The position numbers and the translations under genes were made by a program. The notes below the pieces were generated by a model. It did no database searches and had not been told where the DNA came from. It was given only the letters and a program-made list of their open reading frames with translations. Positions 13,221 through 24,993 of a DNA stretch of 64,000 bases are shown here, in pieces; the stretch's first letter is position 1, and each line of letters opens with the position of its first letter. Source of the DNA: Acanthaster planci (Eukaryota > Echinodermata > Asteroidea > Valvatida > Acanthasteridae); assembly GCF_001949145.1 (NCBI RefSeq), contig NW_019091397.1, forward strand, positions 1,397,477 to 1,461,476. The letters run 5' to 3'.

Positions 13221-13603
13221 AATTATTGATAAATTAATTATTATGATGAAATGTATTTGCCTAAACAGAGTCATGAACGTATAATAACGTCAGAAAATGA
13301 GTGCTCCCACTCTACCTAACACCGTAAACATTGTCATTTCGTAACACTTGTAGTTTTGGTTGTCAATTGAGGGCACTATATATACTTACCATGGATAAAA
13401 TAGAAGTTGTTTCAGTCCTTCCCAATAAATAATAAGTAGTTTTTTCACGGTAACCTTACGTTCACTCATAACATACTCCTAGCATAGTAAGCAGTATTTG
13501 TGAATTTTAGTGTTGCTTTCAAATCAGTGTTTTTGAAAATTCAGTGTCCTGCCACATGGTGTAAGCTATGTCACTAAAATTCATTTATTGGCTTCCACTT
13601 TAG

Positions 13604-13970
13604 TCTTTTGCGGGTTAAATTTGAATAAAATCTTGTGCACTGAGTTAACTGATTGCACATAACTTAACAATTTGAATTCCCCAGACTAAAGACACTGTTG
13701 CTATACCTCGTAATTCGGGGTAAGCTTTTGCAAAGCGACCACCATCTCTGGAATAGACTGGTTCCTTTTTTTGGCCCTCCTTATCCATTGAGAACAGTGT
13801 ATTTTTGCAAGGCGTCTCTTATATTGAACTAAGCAAAGGCTTCCTTAACCCGAGTCACGACCCACACAGCAACGGTAATTTATAGTATGGAGAACCCAAT
13901 TGTTATGTTCACGTGAATTTAAAGAACTCAGTGTACCAGATTTTATTCAAATGTAACTCGCAAAAGGCTT
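13604..13970. mobile_element. MITE-like element, family A copy 2
   Basis: Colinear with 2557-2914 over its whole length, for example ACTGAGTTAACTGATTGCAC, GAATTCCCCAGACTAAA, CTATACCTCGTAATTC and GCAAGGCGTCTCTTATA. Its ends are inverted repeats: TCTTTTGCGGGTTAAATTTG on the left, and ATGTAACTCGCAAAAGGCTT on the right. Having two full-length copies defines the element boundaries fairly well. Confidence 0.65.
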
Positions 13971-14827
13971 ATTGAGAGAGTAGAATATAGATTTGAATAA
14001 TGTAACTTGTAAATGCCAATATTATAAAGTATTTTGATTTACTTGCATACCTAGCTTCGACACTGTTGTGTTTGGCGAATTTACGGTGGAGTTTCGTGGG
14101 TGAAAACGTTCCTTTCTTTACTAATTTTGTGGTGTTTATTATCGCCAATAAGTCACACACCGTGCGCAATGGTTCCTGCACTGAGTACTTCCGCACTTTA
14201 TCCTGTGTTGTTTTTATTTCAGAGAAATTGTCGCTACATAATGGGCATTCCGTTTAAAATGTTGCCTTACGGAACATTCACTTTGCAAATGCTTCCCTTG
14301 ACAGAACTTCAGTCCATAGACTTCCAAGAGTTCATTACACTTTTGTAATTTCGCATATCCTCCAAGAGAATCCTTTACTCCATCGACGCATCAAACATTA
14401 GTGTATTCCAGTGGAAAAAACAAAGTTGGAAGCGCTTGAATTAAACCAAATGGAACCAGTCAAGGGAGTGCAAGGAAATCCAATGATAGTTGTAGTGGGC
14501 TACATCTATCCTTAAGTACCTTCACACCAGTTGCTTTAAACATTACCAGTATGCCCAAATATAAGACTACCCGAGTACGCTTTCGAAAATGTGTCAGAGT
14601 AACAAACAGCAAAGAAACACAACAAACAGAAAAAGGAAAACAGCAGAAAATATTTCATTTCAACAAATATGCATGCTCATTTGAGCCAACATAACACGGC
14701 TAATGGTAATACTTTGTAGGATTTCTAAATGACTGTCATGAATTATACCCAATTTTCACTTGTAGTTCTGGAGATATACATGTAGAAAGAAAAACGCATT
14801 ACCCAGGCGGTTTTACGTAATACATGA

Positions 14828-14891
14828 TGACGTCGTCACAAGAGAAGCGATATGTCTTTTAATCGATAGCGCGCCCTGGCCCGTATAAATA
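14828..14891 (+). promoter_or_regulatory. Orphan core-promoter-like site (CRE-like palindrome plus TATA box)
   Basis: TGACGTCGTCA (14828-14838), a CREB/ATF-like palindrome, is followed about 45 bp later by GTATAAATA (14883-14891), a good TATA match in plus orientation. No plus-strand gene is visible downstream. The lysozyme next door is on the opposite strand and ends here. It may drive an unrecognised transcript or belong to a mobile element. Confidence 0.25.
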
Positions 14892-15307
14892 ACCAGCATT
14901 CGGTTTGATCGGATGTGCAGTTTCTTTTGGTAGTTGTAGGCCCTAACCGAAAAAGCAAATTTGATTCAAACTTCAATTGGTTCACAACTCTTAATGGCTA
15001 AGGAGTGATTTCTGTTTAGACATTTCAACTTACTACCATTTTACCTGGCAAAAGCAGCATTTATATCACACGACAAATTTTTCGACTATTATTTTTCGCA
15101 AATCAATCCAACTGATAACTGCTGTTAATTAAATCTATAAATGACCCCACTACATTAAGGGAACTGGAATTTTCCATTATTGAGATGTAACTTTCTCATT
15201 TTTTGTGTATTACATAATTTCATCCTAAACTCAGAACGTCTGGGACTTTTTGCAATAGGCTTGATTATTATCATCTGAAAATAAACGAATGACGATGTTT
15301 TGTTTAA

Positions 15308-18300
15308 TTACTTGCGCTCGAGGCAGTTTTTGACTTTGTCCCAGTAAGGAATCGTGGCGGGGTTCTTGAATCCATTAGGACCACCATTGTGGATGCGGGC
15401 AAAGTCCTCACACGTTGGGTTGTGACCAAGGCGGCTGTAGATAGCGTAGCGCTCCATGTACCCTTGGACAGCATCCTCGCTGCAGGTAAAGGTGGCTGTG
15501 CATTTCTTCCAGTCTGTTGGTAGAGGTTAGGACATTTCACAACATTAAACAGCACTAAAACAGAGGATCCACATTACGCATTTGATGATTGGCTTGAGAT
15601 CTTAAGACATCACAGTGTAAATAGAAGAACAAAATATATGAAAAAAAGGCCCCCAAATCAAGCTTGTGTTTTCTGAGTGATTAGACTTTTGGTAATAAGT
15701 TCAATTGCAATTTCAGTTGAAACTGTGTACTTATACGCATTCAGAAAATATATAACAAGAGACAGGCTATGTGGTCAGAAGATTTTCTTACTAAGCCCAG
15801 TAACAGCCTTGAGAAGATACAATAAAAATATTAACGCAACATGTTTTAGTTTGCTTCTTCGAGGGACCTTTTCCTTCGAGAAATCATGTGCAACAACAAC
15901 AACAAAATAAATTAAATGATTTCCTGGTATCATACCAATTTAAGTATAACGGGATTTTCCAATTGAATATCATAGAACCTGAATGGCAAGTCACTTGATG
16001 AACATTCGGGATAATCTTGTGCCTCGTCTACTCCACTATATATAGTGGATAAATGGAAAAATGATGTTCCACATGTCCCCTTTCATTTTCCTTTCAATTT
16101 TAGTGGGTTGGCCAATTAATTTTTGACATTTTCTCACCTTAACCAGACCACCCTAAAATGAAGGAAATTTCACTGCCCGGAAAAGTAGCCATTTTAAAAA
16201 TGCTTCCCTCTGCAAAACAGCTAAAACAGTGCCACTTTCGGAACCGATTGCATCCAAATTGCTCAGAATTTGAAGCCCAGAGTCTGGGCCAGAGGGTCCA
16301 GTGCCACATTTCTTCAATTCCCCAGTTCCATGGCTCTCAGGACCCTTTAATATAGAATATTTTGAGGGTATAACTTTCATTAATGAGCTCAGAGGACATA
16401 TTTCAGGCCTATTTACGTGGATGCACCCTCTAAGGTTTCCAGGGAGGTCGCCATCTTAAGCCATGTTTTGTCTCCTATTAGGCCTAGCGAACGAAATGCG
16501 ACCAAATAGCCAGAACTTACCAACTTGGCCAACTACAAGCCTAGTGCGAGCAAGGAGATAATCCACCCAACTATTCTTATTGTCATCCGGGTCTAGAAAT
16601 GAGAATATATGTCTTTCTTCGTGTTTTGCTTGGGAAAACCTTTCGTAAATGCTCCAGTGGAGATACATGACTCTGTAATCATAAGTAACTCTTAGTGTTA
16701 CCGTTAGTCTACATGCACTTAAATTAATGCTTTAGGTAACTTTGTTCTTTGTAACTATATGCAGTGTTTACGGAGCTTTTGGGAACATTTTAAGGAGTTC
16801 TGGAGCCATTGGGAATTTGAAAACCTAGTTTAGACATGTCAGATGTACATGTATCCAAGAACCAGAACAATGACCCTTAATGCTTCAGTCGAGACCCTTG
16901 TGTTTGTGGTTCTTCCATCGGGATATTGTTGTGCTTGATTTATTGGACTGGTTAGATCTCAATCGACCACACACGCCCACTTGCAAACTCCCCTTAACGG
17001 CAGTACAACGAAAATTGAGGCTTGAAATGACACTACCAAAGTTAACCCTTGCCAGTGCTGACCGTTAGGCCTACTATCAATGGCATACATTTCAAAAGAT
17101 ATCTACTGCTTTCCAATAACAAAGCTTGAAACGTGAAAACTGCACGGGGTCACGGTATAATTTGTTGTATTGTGCATGCAAGGTAGATTTTGTTGTTGAG
17201 TGTAGCCCATTAGAAAAGGCCCTATTTAAGGGAAATTTGAAGCATAACAAAAGACTACTTAAGATAACGGCACTGTCATTTTGTGTTTTGGTGTTGCTCG
17301 CCCAGGCTGGTTCAGATCTCCTAACATGCCCATTTTACTCGGCACTGGTCTCTTTTCAAACGGGAATTAGCATTACCACAGCGGAAAATCCAAGGCTACG
17401 GTGAAAATGAAAAAAAATAACAGACCCTTTATTTGACGAGGACGTCAGAATCATTGGGTCTGGTACCGGTATCCAAATTAGCTAAGACGCCATGGTTAGC
17501 CTTTTTCTTGTACACGAGGCATAATCAGCATATCAATATAAAACTTGAGGTTACATTTTGCGATTACCCATACCTCCCATGAGAGAACCCCCCTTCAGTC
17601 TGGCGTCGTTCCAGTATGCTTTCTTGATCTGGTAGGGTCCACAGGACAGCGATCCAACGTCCATATGGCATACAGGATTAGGCATCTTGCAGTTGGACTC
17701 CACAATGCAGATGCAGTGCATGCAATTATAAGGTACGGGGCCAGCTGAAGCATTGACACTTGTCAGCATGCATGGTTCTGAATAGGGAAAAATGAGTTAC
17801 ATGTCAGCAGAAAACCTTCAAATTTCTCAACAGGGATATATCGATAAGGACTGGATGAAGCGTTCCATGGGCCCCCTACAATAGCGTTTGGAAGGCCCTA
17901 CTCCACCCTCTGAGTACGAGTACTTGAGTCACAGCGCAGGTATGCATTGGAGCCTCGCAGAGTAGGCTGGTTCACGTATTTGTATATAAACGGCACGGCC
18001 CATAGCCTCAACCACCACATTGCGCATGCACGGTGTGAATAGTACACGGCAAAGATAGCAGAAAACGCTTTTCCTTGAACGACGGGAAATACAAAGCACA
18101 AAAAGATCTCACATTGCCAGCGTGTAGAATGGCTTCTAAACAAATTTTTTAATTTATCATAACCATAAGGAACAGATCTTATACTTTTGTAAGTAAATTT
18201 AATTTTGGAAGGAATTTTAGAAAAGGACGATTATTCAGCTCGTAATAGCCATGAAAAATTTGGAAAATGCGACTTTACTGCTCTGTAATTCTCCCATTTT

Positions 18301-20150
18301 TTTCAAGTATGAAGAAACCCCTCAAAACGAACCCTTCCCAGGAGAAAGGATTCTTGTAATTTTTTTGTTATCCATTGTAGCCTCGTTATTTTGGCCGTTT
18401 GTTAGGTCCTATTTAAGTTTCTTCGAATTTCTACGAATGACCGAGGTAAACATAGCTAGGACGCGCACCTCCGACGTGTCATTCGGTACCGATTGATGTC
18501 GACTATCAGAAATCTGAAACCCCTTTTATTGTTCGCTGGCTAAAGCCTTTCCCACGATCGATATTTGGGTGTATCGACTATCATGTAGTCAAATTTAAAG
18601 TCTCAGCACAGTCTCAGTTTGTGCATTAAGTATCAGCCCTATCTTCAGAAAATAATGCCATCCAGAAATCAAAATTTGAAAAATTTATAGCTTCAAAGCG
18701 ATCTATTCTTGAAGCTATCCTTGTGCCTGTCCAGTTCAGAAGAAAAAGTTCAAACAGCAAGTGTTGCTAAATGATAACTTTCTATTTTTATTGCCCAGAT
18801 ATAAATTTACACACTTTTATTCTTTTTCTGTGGCAAGTCGTCCAGTATTCAGCCACCCCTGAAGGCTCTCCCCTCTCCATGTGACTTAAGGAAGAATACT
18901 TCTTGCTGCTGCAAAATCGTGGGACAAAGCACAGGTCTTTTTTATAATTGCCTGACCAAAAGCACACGCTTGTGGACAAACTAAAATGGTTAGATAAACA
19001 TACGTGGACTTGGGTTATAGGCTAGGTGATACGTGGACNNNNNNNNNNNNNNNNNNNNNNNNNNNNNNNNNNNNNNNNNNNNNNNNNNNNNNNNNNNNNN
19101 NNNNNNNNNNNNNNNNNNNNNNNNNNNNNNNNNNNNNNNNNNNNNNNNNNNNNNNNNNNNNNNNNNNNNNNNNNNNNNNNNNNNNNNNNNNNNNNNNNNN
19201 NNNNNNNNNNNNNNNNNNNNNNNNNNNNNNNNNNNNNNNNNNNNNNNNNNNNNNNNNNNNNNNNNNNNNNNNNNNNNNNNNNNNNNNNNNNNNNNNNNNN
19301 NNNNNNNNNNNNNNNNNNNNNNNNNNNNNNNNNNNNNNNNNNNNNNNNNNNNNNNNNNNNNNNNNATACTTTAATTTCCAAACATATATGTGCCGCTGGA
19401 AAGATGGGCATGGGTGTGATTTTTTCCTGCATTTTAACGTATATAATGAGCAATAGAATACAAAACGTCCGCGATTATTCTGAGAGCTCTCCACACAAAA
19501 AGACAACAATGGTACCCGTACAATGACTAAGTTTAATTAATGTTTTTCGACGTGCCTATTCCCAGTAATCGGCCACTGCTATTACATTAACGTACAAAGG
19601 CCTACAACATAATAAAGTCATCTTCTCTCATCTTCTATGGGTATCTCTTGTTGGACTCGATGAATCGTCCCTCTTCATTGTAATAGGAAAGCTCACAGTT
19701 GACACAGCGTGATGTCATGGTGTTTTACATGCATATTGAACTTAATCAGTTGGAAAACAAAACGATATTTGAGAACGTTCCTTCCAACATCGCAATTGTA
19801 TTCGTTCCAAAAGCACTTGCAGGTTACAAGGTGCACAGAGAAATCAAGCCAGCAAGCCTGCAATCAAATTGGCTCTGTTGCTATTCATAAAGACCAAGAT
19901 AAATCACTATGCAGCACTGTTATCGATTGCCCGGAGGCATGAAGGTGCTGTATTGATAACGTGTATAGATCATTGTCACTAGCCCTGCACTTCAGAGCAC
20001 GCTGTACACTGGACAAGTCTTCACAACTGTGGACTTTATACATTGAAGTTGATTTCGTTACGTTATAACTGGTATATTAGCACTGAATTCCTTACCTGCT
20101 ATCATAAGAACCACAAATCCAAATACTGGCAATACTGCAAGACGCATCAT
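15308..20150 (-). CDS. Invertebrate-type (i-type) lysozyme, three exons
   Basis: Secreted muramidase of the destabilase/i-type lysozyme family, hydrolysing bacterial peptidoglycan (immune or digestive role). Exons, in gene order: 20096-20150, 17574-17777, 15308-15513; total 465 nt, 154 aa. Residues 1-18 are a signal peptide ([18 protein letters not shown]). The core holds CICIVES with the presumed catalytic Glu45, then [16 protein letters not shown] with Asp58, followed by AYWND. The C-terminal half contains [16 protein letters not shown] and PYWDKVKNC. The splice junctions are phase 1 at both introns and rebuild GAA and GAC codons. The family usually has about 14 Cys; here I count 11, with A77, S113 and F135 where Cys is expected. 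Intron 1 contains the assembly gap. Length is typical of the family. Confidence 0.93.
15922..16005 (+). repeat. Repeat E, copy in lysozyme intron 2
   Basis: Shares TTCCTGGTAT, then AACGGGATTTTCCAATT and a GAATGGCAAGTCAC-like block with 20330-20415, in the same orientation. A weaker match extends left through AATATTAACGC. The other copy lies just upstream of the lysozyme start codon. This could be either a mobile element or a relic of local duplication of the lysozyme 5' region. Confidence 0.45.
16070..16440 (+). repeat. Dispersed repeat family B, copy 1
   Basis: The sequence matches the reverse complement of 41640-42015 over about 370 bp. Shared blocks include TGTCCCCTTTCATTTTCCTT, AAAAGTAGCCATTTT, CCGATTGCATCCAAATTG-like and ATAGAATATTTTGAG. 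It lies in intron 2 of the lysozyme gene. Matching open frames of about 65-85 codons occur on both strands in both copies, but I attribute that to shared ancestry of the DNA. The class is unknown. Confidence 0.6.
19039..19365. other. Assembly gap (327 N)
   Basis: A run of undetermined bases inside intron 1 of the lysozyme gene. Open frames that run across it are artefacts of unknown codons. The true gap length may differ from 327. Confidence 0.99.
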
Positions 20151-20329
20151 GGTTGCTGAATCTTCAGTCAGGTTGACCAGTTTCAAAATGTGCAAAGTTT
20201 GTACTGTGTTAATGTAATGAACGCTGAAGAACGAGGAAATAAATTCAGAATATTAACGCTGCATTTTTTTGGTTTCAGTTCTTATTTTGATCCTTTCCTT
20301 CTGGTGATTGTGTATGATAAAACAAAACT

Positions 20330-20415
20330 TCCTGGTATTGCACCCACTCGAGGACAACGGGATTTTCCAATTACAAAATATAGAGCGTGAATAGCAACTC
20401 ACGCGACGAATTTTG
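20330..20415 (+). repeat. Repeat E, copy upstream of the lysozyme start
   Basis: Partner of 15922-16005, with AACGGGATTTTCCAATT identical in both. It sits about 180-265 bp upstream of the lysozyme ATG on the gene's 5' side, so it overlaps the probable promoter zone. If it is a mobile element, it could have supplied regulatory sequence; this is only inference. Confidence 0.45.
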
Positions 20416-20929
20416 GGGACCTTCATGTATGCCTCGCCGAAGGGTATCGCCATTTTACCGTCTGGTGTTTGGGTGGACTAATACGTTACCTACTGAGTGC
20501 ATTTCACTAACCTCAATTTAGTATCGGTATTCTTTACATTAAATGGAGGAAAACACGTATTAAGATTTAAGGAAGGGAGAGAAAAAAAAGTTACTTTTTC
20601 TTTTACTTTTCACTTTCAGTGGTGTCTGGCCTTGTAAACGTACAATTTTTTGAGAATGCTCTCGTGAGAACACTAGTTTTAGTTTATGCTTTTACCTGCA
20701 GCAGCCTAGTTTATAGATTTAAGTATATATATGTATTTTTTTTTTGGCCTATGCCATTAAAACTTATGGACATAATTGTAAGCATTAAGCTATTTCTTCT
20801 TGGGGTCACTCATTGTATTTTAGCATCTTGTGTATTAAAATCCACTCATATCATATCACTTGCCAGCTTTCTCACAGGATAATCCATATAATGATGTTGT
20901 TAGTTTATAAGTTCCTAATGGCAAAGCTT

Positions 20930-21310
20930 CGTCATATTTCATGGACGTACTTTCTACCTATGAACCCTCTCACACTCTTCGATCCAATAACATCATACCC
21001 GCACTTGGGAAGACAAGTCATTCTCTGTAGCAGTACCTTGTAATCACTTACCCATTGACGTCAGAAATTCAGAAACTATCCACATCTTAAAACATCTCTC
21101 CAATCTCATTCCATGTCGTTAGCCTTCGATTAACTACTCTTGTTGTTTGCATTTTTATTGTATTTTTCTGCTCTTTCTCCGTTCAGTTTATGCTTATTCC
21201 CTTGTTGTTTGCTTGCTTGTAATTGTGCGAAGCGCCATCAGCACCTTTATGCTGGATGTGTTCTGTGCTTTATAAATGCCCCTTATCACTATTACTACGA
21301 AAAGAATTCG
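20930..21310 (+). mobile_element. Decayed non-LTR retrotransposon (LINE) 3' end, CR1/L2-like
   Basis: Reading plus strand from about 20994 gives SFSVAVPCNHLPIDVRNSET and then a stop at 21120-21122. This is the classic C-terminal tail of CR1/L2-type reverse transcriptase proteins (SV-A-P--WN-LP--VR-S-TI). It is followed by a short 3'UTR with GCGAAGCGCCATCAGCACC and GCTTTATAAATGCC, a common LINE tail style. Only the 3' end is recognisable, consistent with 5' truncation on insertion. The upstream frame is broken. Confidence 0.6.
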
Positions 21311-24300
21311 GCAGATAAAAAAGAGCATAATTTCGAGCACTTTTTATGGAATTGAGCATGTGAAAAAACTGCAGCATTGGACTTAAGTGCAGCCACATTA
21401 AAATGATTCAGATGATGCGAAAATATTTCGAGCGCACATTAATAAAACCTTTTTCGGAAATTATTTCCCAACGTTCCTTTTGTGGCTTCCGTAAACTGCG
21501 CAACCACAACTCACAAGTGCTGTTAATGGAATATTGTTGTTGGTTTGTGTACAAGGAAGTGGTATATACCGCTACATGCACATTCAAACCTGAAGCATGC
21601 TACGAAAACTACTCTTGCAATGGCAACCCCAGGTTAACTGGGGCGTGAGGTTTGTTAGGTCGTGTGTGAATCAACTGGCTGCTACTCGGGGCTGACTAAT
21701 TACAAGTGAAGGTGTTTCTCTAAGCTGTGGTAATCCATAATTTCCCGTGTTTTCAGCCAAAACCTCACGGCAGCGTTGATCTGAACACAGTATTTCACGT
21801 ACTCCATTTCCTCAATGGTTCCTAGAGGCAAGAGGGGATTTTTTTCCGAGCGCTGATATTCGTTTTACATTTTTCAAATGCTCATTTAACTTATTGTAGC
21901 ATTTGATATGGGTGAGCATCAGGCCAAATATGGTGTCACCGGTAAAGTTGTCCCTTCAAAGACATCAGAAGACCATTGTTATTCCTTCCAAAAAGTGAAA
22001 GTGAAAGGATTATTCAATCAGTGTATTTTGAAAACACGCTAGTTGCCTCATATTGTTGAAGCGGATATTTGCCAATGTCGGGAGGGAAAACCGCTTGGTG
22101 TGAGCGGTGAGAAGCTCACGTTTACGTTAAAGAGGATCAGTGTGACTGTCTGCAACTCAAGATGCGTCCAAATAAATATGAAGCAAATTTCTGTCGACCC
22201 AATTTCTGTCTAGCAAATTAAAGATGGCTAATAAATTTTCATTTCAAATGAGGGAATGGCAGGGTGGCACAGGGGGGTACCAGGTCGCTAGGGAAAGGTT
22301 GCGCTACTTTGACGTGGACACTCAATTGATCAGATAATCTTTATTGAAAATACGCGTAGTATAGTAACTTGAAAGGGTTTTATTCGGAAAACGTTGCATT
22401 TTGCCATATAACAGTTAAACAAGGAGTCGTTGGTTAAAATCACCTCTCCACACACAAGTATTTTCCGTAATACAGCACTCCAATAAGATAAATATTCGTT
22501 TTACAGAAAACAGTTCATGAGAATCAAGCATGTTTGTGTAAAATATACCAAAAAAATTTGCCATCAGAATTCATAAAGACATAAAGACTGACCGACTAGG
22601 CAACTGGGAAATTGGCTCATCTTTTTCTGTATCAATATATTTTTGTAACAACAGTTAAAATGATTCAAAATCACGATTAATGTTAATTTCATATATAGTT
22701 TCACTTACTTGTTTATAAAAGTCACCTCCCCCCCGAAAACAGCTCAATTTGTGCTTGAAGTAACCCATACTAACGCATTCCAAGAATACCCCGACTAAAA
22801 TCAATAGTTGGTCTAGAACCTAATTTTCAGAGTGCCAAACGTATTTCCTGGAGGGTTCAACTATTTTGATTTGTTATATGCAACCTTTAATGGCCTCCCT
22901 TAGCAGTAAACCTATAGCTACGCTTTTTGATAGATGGGTAATGATATGAACAAAAAAACCCTGCATTTGTCTCCTTTTTGAAACCATTTTCCTTTTGGGG
23001 GGGGGCATGACCCCATTGCATCACCGGCCTGGATCGGGCCACGGACTGCTATGTTTTACTGAACAAAACACATTTCTGATGATTGGATTTACAACCTGCC
23101 AACATGTGTTAACATCACAAAACCGTGAATGTGACATGCTCCACAAGTATCAAAGAACCAAAATAAAACTTTAAGCAACTTACAATACGGTGCGCCCAAA
23201 AGGTTTATCTCCACAGGGTCTCGTACTACAGAAGCATATAAGGGGAACTTGTAAAAAAAGATTCGAGTTACAATCTCGCCGCGGTGGGATATCAATTTTA
23301 AGCAGCAGCGAGATATATTAACTCACCACGGCGAGATAGAAATTCAACGATTTAAATCTCCGCGGCAAGATACATATATAAGTCGAATTTTCTTTTGCAA
23401 TTGGCCCTTATACACTACCGTATTTTCTACCTCTCTGGTTGGCATACAATAACTGGACGACGCTCTGCCGGTTATTGCACTTAGAGATGGTGGACATCCA
23501 GCAAGTCAGACAGTGACATAACTTGAGTAAACGCATGGAAGGTACAGGCTGTGTTCACAGTTTTTCAAGGGGGCGCTATAATAAACAGTGGCTTGATGTT
23601 TACTGCAAACTGGAGGAAACGTTACCCCCCCCCCGGCTCTCTATAGTTAAACTACAAGATCAATGTAACAATTGAACGCGATCGTAGTATTCCAGGCGAT
23701 CAGCAACATGTCCGTGTGGCAGGAATTTCATCCACAGGCTGCAAATAGACCTCAGATATTAGATCAGTAACAATTATTTATCAGGGAATGTGCGGAGAAA
23801 ACACTTGACCGCTTCTTTTGTCGACGAGGCACATAAAGGTTAAGGGTCAAATTAGGGGCCATTGATAAAGTACGTACGCACAAAATGCCGACTTTTCAGA
23901 CCCCCCTCCCCTGGCACGGGCGTTGGCACGGGGGGGGGGGGTAAATGGTGGGGTGGACGGGGGAGGATACTGTATTTGACTGGTTTTTCGACGCACAAAA
24001 GCTGATTATGGCATTTATTTGTATGAAAAAGTTTATTTATATGATGGAGATTCATTAATTAAAGGCAAATTTTCAGTTTGTGTACGGTACCCACTGGTTT
24101 GAACACCTCTCCCACCCAGTACGCACGGTGTTCGGCCTTTACAGAGTACATGCACTTGTAATTCGCAATCTAATCCAGTGTAATGGGGTATAAAGTTAGT
24201 TATTTAGTCAACTTCTCCAGTGTCATAATGGTGCTGCCACATGATGTGCGAAGTTTCTGGTTACGGCACAAGAATACGTCAAACTTCTGCAGAGCAGTTT

Positions 24301-24993
24301 AATATTCGCGCGTAATAACAATTTGATCCCACAATTGCATCGGATATGTTTCGGGTGATTTTCCAGAGGTCGTCTCTTTTATGAATACAGAACACGTTGG
24401 AAACTCCTTTTCATGGATCATTACATGTTTAATATATTTCGTTTGCATGTGGAAAATATAACAATATGGATATGAGAAAACACCAATCAATTTTTTTTGT
24501 ATCAAGTGAACATCAGGCCAAACATGATTATTTCACGGTGAGAAATGTTACTGCTACTAGTAGATTTTTGTTTTGCTTTGTTTTGTTACTTCCATGCACT
24601 TATAAAATTGTGTATCACCAACGAATAGAAAAGTCAAAACAAAAATTGACGCCTCTTTTGTGCACAAATCAATGTAACATTCGGGTTTCCCGAATGATAT
24701 TACGGCTTTGCTCCTGAATATAATTGAAAATACTCCTCAGCATTAAGCAGGTTCCACAAAAAGATAATTGCTAAAAGTCTACCTCATCGTGTGACCGTGA
24801 TCACCTTGAAAAATAGATACAAATCCATCAGTCAATAAGACGCACATTCAGTAATTCATTTGCAATATCTATCCTTTTAAACTGTGGGAAATAATTATAA
24901 CCATTCTGTTATACATTATAGGGATTTAAAAGATAATTTGAATAATGGTGCACTTTTGCTCGGGATGCAACCTCCTCCATCAGAGGAGAATGT
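21311..24993. other. Intergenic region between lysozyme and the SDR cluster
   Basis: No supported gene. Around 23275-23335 the motif CTCGCCGCGGTG occurs with its near-complement CACCACGGCGAG, and a third variant CTCCGCGGCAAG at about 23358. A G-run and C-run lie at about 23620-23942. Nothing else is recognised. Confidence 0.5.

Noticed and set aside
15304-15555. 83-codon minus-strand frame over lysozyme exon 3
   Set aside because: It is in the wrong frame. The exon 3 frame with [14 protein letters not shown] is the coding one.
19004-19526. Several open frames of 113-166 codons on both strands
   Set aside because: They run through the 327-base gap. The unknown codons hide stops, so the length is meaningless.
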